Below are positions 14,267-22,215 of a stretch of 28,421 nt of DNA, in pieces. The stretch lies in NCBI GenBank assembly GCA_037147235.1, contig JBAWVO010000046.1, positions 1-28,421 on the forward strand, read 5' to 3'. The stretch comes from JANXQG01 sp037147235. Its GTDB lineage: Bacteria; Planctomycetota; Planctomycetia; Pirellulales; Thermoguttaceae. How positions within the stretch are numbered: position 1 is the stretch's first letter; each line of letters starts with the position of its first letter. The translations under genes were made by a program, and so were the position numbers. The notes below the pieces were generated by a model, which did no database searches, was not told the DNA's origin, and saw only the letters and a list, made by a program, of their open reading frames with translations.

Positions 14267-15421
14267 ATGCAAATCATAGCTTTTACTACGTGGGACGAGA
14301 TTGTCCCCCATGCAGAATCCTGGGATCGCCTTGCGCTCGGTGTTCCCTTTCGGTCCTGGGCATGGCTGTCGAGTTGGTGGCGGCACTACGGGCCGCAATC
14401 GCCCGGCGATCCGAGTACGCGCCTCATGGTATTCGGCGTTCTGGATAGCTCCGGCCGGCTGGCGGGCATTGCCCCTTGGTATCTGAAGCACTCGACGGCC
14501 AAGGGCTGGGTAGTGCGTTGGCTGGGGAGCGGCGAGGTTTGCTCCGACTACGCGAGCATCCTCTGCATGCCTGAGGATGGCGACCGCGTGACCGAGGCCA
14601 TCGCCGGCTACCTGACCGGATCGAACTGTGTTTCCGGTGCGAATCACTACTGGGATCTCTTGGAAATCGACGGTGTGGACGCGGAAGACTCGAACGTCAC
14701 GCGTCTCTTGCGGCAGCTTGACGAACGTGGTTGCTCGCAGCATGAAAACTCGTCGGTCCGCACCTGGCGGCTCGCTCTGCCCAAGACGTGGGAGGAGTTT
14801 CTGGGCATGGTTTCCAAGGGCCATCGCGAGAAACTTCGCAAGGCCGATCGCAACTTATTCCAAACCGGCCGGGCCGTGTTGCGCACGGTCGAGAATTGCG
14901 AGCAACTCGATCCGGCCATGGACGTACTCATCGATCTGCACCAGAGGCGGTGGCAGATGCTGGGCGAGCCAGGCTGCTTCGCCTCGCCGCAGTTCACGGC
15001 TTTTCACCGCGAGGTCGCCCGACGGCTGCTGTTGGCCGGTCAGTTACAGCTTCATTTGTTGGAACTCGACGGCCGGATGGTGGCTGCGGAATATCAATTG
15101 GCCAGTCAGGGGGTTACCTACAAATATCAGAGTGGCATTGATCCGCAGTGGCTGGCCTGCAAGCCGGGACATCTGATCACGGGTGCCATAATTAAGCGGG
15201 CCATCGAGCAGGGTGGGCGGGCCGTTGATTTCCTCCGTGGTGACGAACCGTACAAGGCAAATTTCCGCGCCGTCGCCCGACCGCTGCTGGCTTTGCGCGT
15301 CGTTCCCAGCCGTACGATGTCGCGAATGCGGAATAACCTTTGGCTAGCTGGCCGCAGTGTGAAACGCTGGCTGAATCAAACGTCGCAAAGCAATAATCCT
15401 TCGGTTGAGAGTGGTCGGTAA
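14267..15421 (+). CDS. CelD/BioF2-type GNAT acetyltransferase
   Basis: This 384-residue protein matches the GNAT family often annotated as CelD/FemAB-like (Acetyltransf_6). Its C-terminal half shows the typical run: FLGMVSKGHREKLRKADRNL, LIDLHQRRWQ, LLELDGRMVAAEYQLA, YKYQSGIDP and PGHLITGAIIKRAIEQG followed by VDFLRGDEPYK. Members are common in exopolysaccharide clusters and are thought to acylate sugars or peptidoglycan-type peptides; the actual substrate is unknown. No signal or membrane segment is seen, so it probably works in the cytoplasm on an intermediate. A TTG lies 6 bases upstream; the ATG at 14267 (MQIIAFTTWDEI) is preferred. The stop is followed at once by heptamer repeats leading to the deacetylase gene, so the two are likely one transcript. 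Confidence 0.87.
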   Translation: MQIIAFTTWDEIVPHAESWDRLALGVPFRSWAWLSSWWRHYGPQSPGDPSTRLMVFGVLDSSGRLAGIAPWYLKHSTAKGWVVRWLGSGEVCSDYASILCMPEDGDRVTEAIAGYLTGSNCVSGANHYWDLLEIDGVDAEDSNVTRLLRQLDERGCSQHENSSVRTWRLALPKTWEEFLGMVSKGHREKLRKADRNLFQTGRAVLRTVENCEQLDPAMDVLIDLHQRRWQMLGEPGCFASPQFTAFHREVARRLLLAGQLQLHLLELDGRMVAAEYQLASQGVTYKYQSGIDPQWLACKPGHLITGAIIKRAIEQGGRAVDFLRGDEPYKANFRAVARPLLALRVVPSRTMSRMRNNLWLAGRSVKRWLNQTSQSNNPSVESGR

Positions 15422-15423
15422 GG

Positions 15424-15476
15424 AGAACTTGGAACTTAGAACTTAGAACTTAGAACTAATCCCTAATCCCTAATCC
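15424..15476. repeat. two adjoining heptanucleotide arrays (AGAACTT, then AATCCCT)
   Basis: Four full AGAACTT-type units plus a partial one (15424-15457; the second reads GGAACTT) run directly into AATCCCT units (15458-15476, two full and one partial). The block fills nearly all of the 59-base spacer between the acetyltransferase stop and the deacetylase ATG at 15481. Confidence 0.92.
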
Positions 15477-15480
15477 TGTC

Positions 15481-16380
15481 ATGCCGCTCTGGAAATGGTT
15501 ACTGTTGAACGTCTACTATCACGCTTCCAAGCCGGCGCGGTGGTGGATCCATCGCAAGCTGGCCGCCCAGCGACGGATACCGATTGCGGTGCTGTATTAT
15601 CATCGTATCGCTGACGACGGGGCCACGGACTGGACGATGCCGAACCGGACGTTCATCGATCAGATGTGCTGGTTGCGGCGGAACTTCGAGCTGATTTCCA
15701 TGGAAGAGGTGCAGCGGCGACTGCGAAGCGGAGTTAACGATCGGCCGGCCGTGCATATCTCTTTTGACGACGGATATGCCGACAACTGCCGGACCGCGAT
15801 TCCCTGGTTGGTCAAAGAGCGAATTCCTTGCACCTACTTCGTCGCCGTGCAAAACATTCTGGAGTGCCGGCCGTTCGACCACGATCTGAAGTGCGGCGTA
15901 AACCTGACGCCAAACTCGCTCAAAGAGATCCGCAAGATGGCTGACGCCGGCATCGAAATCGGGGCCCACACCTACAGCCATGCAGATCTGGGCAAAGTGA
16001 CCGACACGGCCGTGCTACACCAAGAGTTGGTCGTCGCCCGGCAGGAACTTCAGTTGGCGATCAGTCGGCCAATCCGCTATTTTTCGTTTCCCTTCGGCTT
16101 GCATGCCAACTTGAGCTGCCAGGCATTCGCCCTGGCCGCCCAGTGCGGCTATGAGGGTGTCTGTTCGGCGTATGGCGGCTACAACTACCCTGGCGACGAT
16201 CCTTTCCATCTGCACCGACTCCCGGCCGTCTGCGAAATACTGCGTTTGAAAAACTGGCTCACCGCCGACCCGCGAAAGATCCACACGCGACGTTTTGAAT
16301 ACCGCTGGAACGAGGATCGCATCGAGCTTCCGCGGGACGATGCAAGAAATGAAGAGGCATTCCATGTTGTTTCACCATAA
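15481..16380 (+). CDS. NodB-type polysaccharide deacetylase
   Basis: This 299-residue protein carries the NodB homology domain of carbohydrate esterase family 4, metal-dependent enzymes that remove N-acetyl groups from sugars. Motif 1 is ISFDDGYADN with D96 and D97, motif 2 is HTYSH with H163 and H167; together they give the catalytic base and the Asp-His-His metal site. YFSFPFGLH (~204-212) corresponds to the next conserved motif. The N-terminus (WKWLLLNVYYHASKP) is mildly hydrophobic but not a clear signal peptide. It starts 4 bases after a heptamer array with no visible Shine-Dalgarno and overlaps the downstream glycosyltransferase by 17 bases, indicating translational coupling in the polysaccharide operon. 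Confidence 0.92.
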   Translation: MPLWKWLLLNVYYHASKPARWWIHRKLAAQRRIPIAVLYYHRIADDGATDWTMPNRTFIDQMCWLRRNFELISMEEVQRRLRSGVNDRPAVHISFDDGYADNCRTAIPWLVKERIPCTYFVAVQNILECRPFDHDLKCGVNLTPNSLKEIRKMADAGIEIGAHTYSHADLGKVTDTAVLHQELVVARQELQLAISRPIRYFSFPFGLHANLSCQAFALAAQCGYEGVCSAYGGYNYPGDDPFHLHRLPAVCEILRLKNWLTADPRKIHTRRFEYRWNEDRIELPRDDARNEEAFHVVSP

Positions 16381-17599
16381 ACCTCCGACCGATTTGCACG
16401 ACCGCGGCCCCTTGCGGGTGATGTTCGTCATCACGAGCATGCCCGTCGGCGGGGCCGAAACGCTGCTGGTCGAACTGATCCGCCGCTTGGATCGTTCGCG
16501 GTTCTTGCCGGAACTCTGCTGCCTCAAAGATCTAGGCCCCCTGGGCGAGACGTTGGCGTTGGAGATTCCCACGCATCATGGCTTGTTAACCCGCAAGACC
16601 GATGTGAGCATCTGCTGGCGTTTGGCGGGGCTGATACGGCAGCGGCGGATCGATGCGATCGTCACCGTTGGTGCCGGCGATAAGATGTTCTGGGGGCGAC
16701 TGGCAGCCCGCCTGGCGGGCGTGTCCGTGATCGCTTCGGCATTGCATTCAACCGGTTGGCCCGACCGCGTGCAATTTGCCAATCGCCTGCTGGCCCCGAT
16801 TACCGACGCCTTTATCGCAGTGGCCGAACCGCATGGCCGCTACCTGGCGGCACACGAAGGTTGCACGGCGTCAAAAATTCATGTGATCCCCAACGGAGTC
16901 GATGTCGAGCGATTTCGTCCGCGGCCGCCCAATGAGACGCTGCGGAAGGAGTTCGACCTAGCTGCCAACGCACCCGTCGTCGGCATCGTGGCTGCGCTCC
17001 GCCCGGAAAAGAACCATTCCCTGTTTCTTCGGGCTGCCGTGCGAGTGCGGCGTGCGATACCCAATGCCCGCTTCCTAATCGTGGGCGACGGCCCGCAACG
17101 CGGCGAACTGGAAACTCTCGCCGGGTTGCTCTCCCTCTCCGACGCCGTCCGCTTCTTGGGCACGCGGAGCGACATACCCGAAGTGCTTTCCCTGATCGAC
17201 GTGCTGGCTTTGAGCTCGCATATCGAAGCCAATCCGGTATCGATCCTGGAAGCGATGGCCGCCGAAAAGCCCGTTGTGGCCACCCGGGTCGGCTCGGTCG
17301 ATAAGGCCGTACATGACGGCCGCAGTGGTTATCTGGTTTCGCCAGGCAGTGAAGAGGAGTTGGCCGGCCGGCTGATCGAACTACTACAGGATCGCGCGCG
17401 AGCGGCTGCCTTCGGCCGCGCCGGGCGGCTGCATGTGCTGGAGTACGCTTCGATCGAGCGGATGGTCATCGGTTACGAAAAGATGCTGGAGGGGATCTAT
17501 CAGCAAAAAGCGGTCGGCCGTGCGGGAAAAAAACCTTCTCCTCCCATTCGCCTTATAGCCACCGATTCGGGGCTTGGAGAACTGCAAATTCGTTCGTAG
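16364..17599 (+). CDS. glycosyltransferase, GT4 family
   Basis: This 411-residue protein is a GT-B-fold retaining glycosyltransferase. The N-terminal half begins LRVMFVITSMPVGGAETLLVELIRRL, with the acceptor-side GGAE loop; the linker has VIPNGVDVERFRP; the C-terminal half has VGIVAALRPEKNHSLFLRAA, RFLIVGDGP, VRFLGTRSDIPEVL and the EX7E-type motif EANPVSILE. It would add one sugar from a nucleotide donor to the growing repeat unit. The frame is open to a TTG at 16295, but GAAGAGG followed 6 bases later by the ATG at 16364 gives a better start and a 17-base overlap with the deacetylase gene. The TAG stop (17597-17599) forms the first bases of a palindromic repeat. Confidence 0.93.
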   Translation: MLFHHKPPTDLHDRGPLRVMFVITSMPVGGAETLLVELIRRLDRSRFLPELCCLKDLGPLGETLALEIPTHHGLLTRKTDVSICWRLAGLIRQRRIDAIVTVGAGDKMFWGRLAARLAGVSVIASALHSTGWPDRVQFANRLLAPITDAFIAVAEPHGRYLAAHEGCTASKIHVIPNGVDVERFRPRPPNETLRKEFDLAANAPVVGIVAALRPEKNHSLFLRAAVRVRRAIPNARFLIVGDGPQRGELETLAGLLSLSDAVRFLGTRSDIPEVLSLIDVLALSSHIEANPVSILEAMAAEKPVVATRVGSVDKAVHDGRSGYLVSPGSEEELAGRLIELLQDRARAAAFGRAGRLHVLEYASIERMVIGYEKMLEGIYQQKAVGRAGKKPSPPIRLIATDSGLGELQIRS

Positions 17600-17658
17600 A
17601 ACGGAATTTATTCCATTGCCTTGTCTTTTTCGGGTAAACAGAATGAATTCCGGTTCTA
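17597..17658. repeat. imperfect palindromic repeat, family A, copy 2
   Basis: Left arm TAGAACGGAATTTATTC (17597-17613) and right arm 17641-17658 are reverse complements except for one substitution and one added base. The left arm is identical to 2653-2669. The glycosyltransferase stop codon is the first three bases of the element, so the insertion defines the end of the protein. Confidence 0.8.
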
Positions 17659-17751
17659 ATTAGGGGGTGTTAATGGGGCTTGGCTTCAAGCAACCGGTAC
17701 GTTAGAATAGCAGTCTGTTTTTCCTCTGCCACAGATCGAGCAGCGCGGAGC

Positions 17752-18369
17752 ATGGACAAAGTTTCCTTGATGAGGAATGTACTGGCCGTGGCGGCTCAAC
17801 TCCTCAGTGGTGCTAGTACGCGGTGGATCGACTCGCAGCCCGACACCTGCCAGCGGGTCTATTTTGCTAATCATACCAGCCACCTGGATGCCATCGTCCT
17901 CTGGGCGGCCCTGCCGGCCAATGTGCGGGAATTGACCCGGCCCGTCGCTGCCAAGGACTATTGGATTAAAGGACGCATCCGCCGCTATCTGGCAACCCAG
18001 GTCTTCAACGCCATGTTGATCAACCGGACGGAAATTAAGGTCCACCAAAGCCCGGTCGACCTGATGATCCGCGAAATCGGTCAGCGTTATTCGCTTATCG
18101 TTTTTCCGGAAGGCGGCCGCGGTGACGGGCAGGAAGTCGGTGAGTTTAAGAGCGGTTTATACTATCTCAGCAAGAAGCGGCCTGACCTGGAGTTAATTCC
18201 CGTGTACCTCGACAACATGAATCGGATCTTGCCGCGCGGCAAGCTCCTGCCCGTGCCACTGCTGAGCTGCATCACCTTCGGCCCGCCGATGTGGCTGGAG
18301 TCGGGTGAATCGAAGGACGTATTCTTGGATCGGGCGCGGGATGCGGTGCGACGTCTGAAGGAACTTTAG
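17752..18369 (+). CDS. plsC: PlsC-like 1-acyl-sn-glycerol-3-phosphate acyltransferase
   Basis: This 205-residue protein has the LPLAT motifs: the HX4D block ANHTSHLDAIVLW near residue 40, and FPEGGRGDG for the usual FPEGTRS, with DLELIPVYLDN as the downstream IPV block. The family transfers a second fatty acyl chain to lysophosphatidic acid, giving phosphatidic acid at the inner membrane. The next gene, 47 bases on, is cdsA, which uses phosphatidic acid, so the pair covers two successive steps. The ATG at 17752 has a GGAG too close for normal use (one base away); 17770 is an alternative start. The Thr of the EGTR motif is Gly here, a change seen in some homologues. Related enzymes acylate other lipids, so the acceptor is inferred from context. 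Confidence 0.82.
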   Translation: MDKVSLMRNVLAVAAQLLSGASTRWIDSQPDTCQRVYFANHTSHLDAIVLWAALPANVRELTRPVAAKDYWIKGRIRRYLATQVFNAMLINRTEIKVHQSPVDLMIREIGQRYSLIVFPEGGRGDGQEVGEFKSGLYYLSKKRPDLELIPVYLDNMNRILPRGKLLPVPLLSCITFGPPMWLESGESKDVFLDRARDAVRRLKEL

Positions 18370-18416
18370 AAGCGGTTTCAACACGACCCTTAGGCATCCT
18401 TAAGGACGCAATATTT

Positions 18417-19424
18417 ATGTCGGCGGCTTTTGAACCGAGAACCTTAGGGTTGGTGGGTGGCGTACTGATTTTGCTCGCCGTGGCGACGGTCGTTATCCGC
18501 GCCCTCCACGCCCGCAACGACAGCGGCCTGAGTACCGCCATTCTGGAAACCGTCCGCATGCGCGTGTATGCCTGGTGGGTACTCTGCTCAATCCTGGCCG
18601 CCACGTTCTTCATCGGCCAGACGGCCACGGTCGTACTCTCGGGCTTAGGTGCTTTTTGGGCACTCCGTGAATTCATCACGCTCACGCCCACCCGGCCAGG
18701 CGACCATCGCACGCTCTTCCTGGTTTTCTTCGTCATCGCGCCGTTGCAGTTCGTGCTCGTGGGCATGGAGAACTACCCGCTCTACAGCATTGTGATCCCC
18801 GTTTATGCGTTTCTCATCATTCCCGGTTTGATCGCCATGGCGGGCGACCACAAGCGATTTTTGGAACGGACGGCGAAGATCGAGACCGGACTGTTGATTT
18901 GTGTCTACTGCCTGAGCTACGCACCGGCCCTATTGACGCTGCGGCTGGAACCGAATGACCTTCCTTCCGCGCTCACGCCCGGGGCCAATACCCGGCTACT
19001 GTTCTTCTTTGTTCTCATCGTCCAACTCAGCGACGCCTTGCAGTACGCCTGGGCTCAGATTCCTAGCCGGCATGTCATCGCGCCGGCGATCAATCCCACG
19101 AAGACCTGGGAAGGCCTGTTGGGTGGTTCGGCCAGCGTGACGTTGATCGGTGGCGTGCTTTGGTGGGCCACGCCGTTTCAAGGCTCCAACTGGTGGATGG
19201 CCGCCGCCATGTCGCTGGTTATTTCCGTGATGGGTTTTGCCGGAGGCTTGACTCTATCCGCCATCAAACGCGACCGCGGCGTTCGCGATTACGGCACCTT
19301 GGTCGCGGGCCACGGCGGTCTTTTGGACCGCATCGATTCCCTCTGCTTCTCCGCCCCCGTCTTTTTCCACCTCACGCTTTACTGGCTGAAGATGCAGGGC
19401 GTCAAGCAGCCGTGGGACATTTAG
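18417..19424 (+). CDS. cdsA: phosphatidate cytidylyltransferase
   Basis: The 335-residue protein has about eight membrane segments and the CdsA signature near its end: SAIKRDRGVRDYGTLVAGHGGLLDRIDS from residue 281, with HGGLLDRID from 299. The conserved Lys-Asp of the signature is Arg-Asp here. INPTKTWEGLLGG (~224-236) is also typical. The enzyme makes CDP-diacylglycerol from phosphatidic acid and CTP at the inner membrane, the precursor of all CDP-derived phospholipids. The residues before the signature form an extra membrane segment compared with the shortest CdsA proteins. AAGGA lies 10 bases before the ATG. The stop overlaps the stop of the convergent protease gene by 4 bases. Confidence 0.93.
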   Translation: MSAAFEPRTLGLVGGVLILLAVATVVIRALHARNDSGLSTAILETVRMRVYAWWVLCSILAATFFIGQTATVVLSGLGAFWALREFITLTPTRPGDHRTLFLVFFVIAPLQFVLVGMENYPLYSIVIPVYAFLIIPGLIAMAGDHKRFLERTAKIETGLLICVYCLSYAPALLTLRLEPNDLPSALTPGANTRLLFFFVLIVQLSDALQYAWAQIPSRHVIAPAINPTKTWEGLLGGSASVTLIGGVLWWATPFQGSNWWMAAAMSLVISVMGFAGGLTLSAIKRDRGVRDYGTLVAGHGGLLDRIDSLCFSAPVFFHLTLYWLKMQGVKQPWDI

Positions 19425-20533
19425 TGCTCCTGCCACTGCAAAATCACTTGCCGCGACGGCTCCATCGTCGGCGGGCGGGCGACCTGTGATGTGGTCGCTT
19501 CCGAAGGTGGGGTACTCTCAGCCGGTGCGCCGGAGGCAGTGCGCCAGCCCTGCGAGGGAAGTGCCTGCGGCGGAGTGGCGTGTTTTGCCGGCTCCCCGCT
19601 CTGCTCCCCGCCTTCAGTGCCAACGGCTGCCTGCGGCGGTGGTTCGTCTCCGCTCTTATCGTGGACGCGGTAGATCAGGTTCGGTTCTGGCCTGGCGCGA
19701 CGTGCATCGGCAACCGCTACTACCGGAGTAACCGTGGCAGGCGTCTGGACTACCGGTGTTTGAGCCGAGGCGGTTGTTACGTTGCTCTCAATGGGTGATG
19801 CGGGGAAGCCTTGGCCGACCCACGCCACCCAAGTGTTCTGCAAGGCAGACAAATCGCTGACGTGGTAGTTTCGCTGCACGGCCGCCGACCACTCCCCGTC
19901 GCGCATCCCGTCGGCCAGAAACGCAACGAACTTCTTCCGTCCGCCGTGATCGATCAGAAACTCGGCCAGCGAATAACCCTGGGCATAAAGCGGCATGACG
20001 TCTTGCGGATATTCGGTCATGGCGAACATCTGGCCGAAGGCGATGCCGCGGCCCGTGCGGAGGAACTGCACGAGCATTTGCCGGTGCCTCTGTTTCTCGC
20101 CGATATACTCGACGCTCGTGGCACCACCTTCGTCGGCCCAGCGTGGCAGGGGACGGCGAAAGTAGCTGGCGAAAACCATGTGCGTGATTTCGTGAGGAAG
20201 CACGGAATCCAACACGCGCTCGGCCGAGCCTTGGATCGTCATTCGCCAGCCAAACACCTCGCCATTGTCAAAGACAAACGTCGTCGCCCCGCCCGCGCCA
20301 AGGTGTGGCGCAACCTGCACCGTCATCATGCATGGCTGGGCCCAGTTGGGCATCGTCTGCCCGAGCCATGCGATGGCTAGGTCGTGGCGGAATTGTTCGG
20401 CCGCCTGAGAAATGCGGGCAGCCATTTGCGGATCGGCGGTCTCAATAATGAAATTGGCGCTGCGGTAACTCGCGCCCATTGAGACCATCAACAGGGCCGC
20501 CAGCAGGACGGACCGAATCAGACGAGCTTCCAT
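19421..20533 (-). CDS. secreted peptidase-MA-like zinc metalloprotease homologue
   Basis: This 370-residue protein starts with a signal-like segment (MEARLIRSVLLAALLMVSMGAS). The central part holds HEITH (H114, E115, H118) and, 17 residues on, WADEGGA with E135, the arrangement of gluzincin metalloproteases; the surroundings (FVFDNGEVFGW, VLPHEITHMVFASYF, YAQGYSLAEFLIDHGG) resemble the peptidase-MA family seen in many planctomycetes. The last ~120 residues are Pro/Ala/Thr-rich and low in complexity, probably an unstructured tail. I infer an exported protease but cannot name a substrate. It converges on cdsA with a 4-base overlap of the stop codons and is divergent from the trypsin-like protease gene. 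Confidence 0.78.
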   Translation of the reverse strand: MEARLIRSVLLAALLMVSMGASYRSANFIIETADPQMAARISQAAEQFRHDLAIAWLGQTMPNWAQPCMMTVQVAPHLGAGGATTFVFDNGEVFGWRMTIQGSAERVLDSVLPHEITHMVFASYFRRPLPRWADEGGATSVEYIGEKQRHRQMLVQFLRTGRGIAFGQMFAMTEYPQDVMPLYAQGYSLAEFLIDHGGRKKFVAFLADGMRDGEWSAAVQRNYHVSDLSALQNTWVAWVGQGFPASPIESNVTTASAQTPVVQTPATVTPVVAVADARRARPEPNLIYRVHDKSGDEPPPQAAVGTEGGEQSGEPAKHATPPQALPSQGWRTASGAPAESTPPSEATTSQVARPPTMEPSRQVILQWQEH

Positions 20534-20868
20534 GCTCCTCGATATCTCCTAGTATCTCGGCGACGACGGTTCGATTCATCCTTGAGCCGATTGGCCGCCT
20601 CGCCTTGTAGGCCGTTTATTGAAAGGCCAATCTACGGGATATCCCAGTTCAACGCAACACCAAGGTCGTTTTGACTTTGATTTTCATGGCGACACGGCCG
20701 ATCTGGTGTTTTCGTCTACTGTGAATGACAAGGTTACCCTATTTGCCGGTTCTTCCTCGTTTTCCGGAATCTCCTCACTTTCTACCCGCTGCCTGATCGC
20801 TGTACGTTGAGGTTACCTATTGCCGAAAAGCAAGATAACGGCTCGTTGTCCCGCTTCTCCGGTGAACT
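20534..20868. other. intergenic region between two divergent exported-protease genes
   Basis: This 335-base gap lies between two divergent starts and must hold both promoters. I do not see a convincing -10/-35 pair, a palindrome or an open frame with family features. A short reading frame at 20619-20810 has no recognisable sequence and no ribosome site. Confidence 0.4.
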
Positions 20869-21939
20869 GTGTGTCGCGTGAAAAATTTTCTGGCGGTTCT
20901 GGTCGCGTTTTGTCCGGCGATTGCCATGGCTTGGCCGTCACTGGTTGCGCATTCCGCGCAGCCCACCCATCCTGCCGTGGTGCGGATTATCGCCGCGGAA
21001 CAAAACGGCGCGTCGTCGCTAGGCACGGGGGCACTCGTGGCCGTCGATGAAGCCCATGGCCTCGTCGTGACCAACTGGCACGTTGTTCGCGATGCCACGG
21101 GGCCGATTACGGTCGTGTTTTCCGATGGTTTTCGCAGCGGAGCACGATTGCTGAAAACCGATCGCGATTGGGATCTTGCTGCCCTGGCCATTCAGCGACC
21201 GCAGGTGCAACCGTTGCCGCTGGCCACCGAGCCGCCGCGACCCGGCGAACCTTTGTCGATCGCCGGCTACGGGCCTGAGGGGGCCTATCTCGCCGTGACG
21301 GGCCGTTGCGTCAAATACCACACCCCCGGGGGAAACCTTCCGCACGAAATTATTGAAGTCGATGTCGAGGCGCGAAGGGGTGATTCCGGCGGACCTATTT
21401 GTAATAGCCGAGGTGAGATTGCTGGCATCCTATTTGGGGCTGCGGGAAACACGTGGTCTGGCGGCTACACGATGGGTAGTTACTGCGGCCGCGTGCGGCA
21501 GTTCCTTGCAGCGGCATACCTCGATTTCCAGCGACTGCCCAGCAATACGGCGATGGTTGCCCAGGCCCCAGCCCCGCAGCCGCCTCCTCCCATGACGGCG
21601 ATCACCACCACCTTGCCACCTTTGGTGGAAAACCATGCACCAACCTACCCTTCAGGAGGGGCTGTAGCTGGTTCCACGTTGCAGCCGGCAGCAAAAACTG
21701 GCCCGTTTGGTGCGATGCCGGCCGCGGACGGCAAAATCGCCGCTAATCGGCCCAGTCCACCAGCCCTAGTTCCGTCGCCGTCAGGCAGCCCGATGGCCCA
21801 GGTTTTGCCGGCCACTGTAGCTCCTCAGACGGAGCCACTTCCCAGCCGAACCGATCAGATCAAGACCATTCTGGCGGTGATCGGCGTTATTGCGATCCTG
21901 TTTCACGCGCTGCGCCTTGCAGGATCCTCGGTAGGCTAG
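20869..21939 (+). CDS. trypsin-like serine protease with C-terminal membrane anchor
   Basis: The 356-residue protein has a trypsin-like domain with an evident triad: H71 in VTNWHVV, D102 in DRDWDLAAL and S173 in RRGDSGGPI, as in HtrA/DegP-type proteases. No PDZ domain follows. Instead residues ~215-325 are Pro/Ala-rich and low in complexity, and a hydrophobic segment (~330-350, IKTILAVIGVIAILFHALRLAG) ends the protein, so the protease would hang from the membrane on a flexible linker. An N-terminal signal (KNFLAVLVAFCPAIAMA) points to export. The first start in frame is GTG at 20869; GTG at 20878 gives a more typical signal peptide and is equally likely. No Shine-Dalgarno is seen. Confidence 0.85.
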   Translation: MCRVKNFLAVLVAFCPAIAMAWPSLVAHSAQPTHPAVVRIIAAEQNGASSLGTGALVAVDEAHGLVVTNWHVVRDATGPITVVFSDGFRSGARLLKTDRDWDLAALAIQRPQVQPLPLATEPPRPGEPLSIAGYGPEGAYLAVTGRCVKYHTPGGNLPHEIIEVDVEARRGDSGGPICNSRGEIAGILFGAAGNTWSGGYTMGSYCGRVRQFLAAAYLDFQRLPSNTAMVAQAPAPQPPPPMTAITTTLPPLVENHAPTYPSGGAVAGSTLQPAAKTGPFGAMPAADGKIAANRPSPPALVPSPSGSPMAQVLPATVAPQTEPLPSRTDQIKTILAVIGVIAILFHALRLAGSSVG

Positions 21940-21953
21940 GACCGGCTAGAAAA

Positions 21954-21969
21954 GTAGCAGGCACACTCC
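21954..21969. repeat. partial family-B repeat
   Basis: GTAGCAGGCACACTCC matches the first 16 bases of the family-B arm at 8163, then the match stops. It lies 15 bases after the serine protease stop. It is either a decayed copy or the broken end of a former element. Confidence 0.6.
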
Positions 21970-22058
21970 CCGGCTGCCCGCACTCGGAACACGACACTTA
22001 TTGATTCGCCCGTCCTTGGTCCCTATTCCGGCCGCGCTGGACAGGCTAAAATAGAAGA

Positions 22059-22114
22059 GCGCAGAAAATGAGGATCCCTGTTCGCCGTACAAGGATCCTC
22101 ACTTTCGACTGCGC
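22059..22114. promoter_or_regulatory. nested hairpin in the carA leader region
   Basis: Inner arms TGAGGATCC (22069-22077) and GGATCCTCA (22093-22101) pair perfectly; outer arms GCGCAG (22059-22064) and CTGCGC (22109-22114) do too, joined by A-rich and T-rich strands. A second small hairpin, TTAGCC/GGCTAA, lies at 22166-22182, 33 bases before the carA start. Together they could be a terminator of the upstream protease gene or a leader structure. No leader peptide or known riboswitch pattern was recognised. Confidence 0.45.
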
Positions 22115-22215
22115 GGATTACTTCGGCTGTGACGCTTCCGTCCTCCGTAGACCCGCAGCCTTTAATTAGCCTATCGGGCTAAATGACACATGGACTTTAG
22201 AGGGTACGAAAGATC

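Noticed and set aside
19811..20380. Plus-strand frame (189 residues) opposite the zinc-protease gene
   Set aside because: Antisense to HEITH and WADEGG motifs of a signal-peptide-bearing protein; no features of its own.
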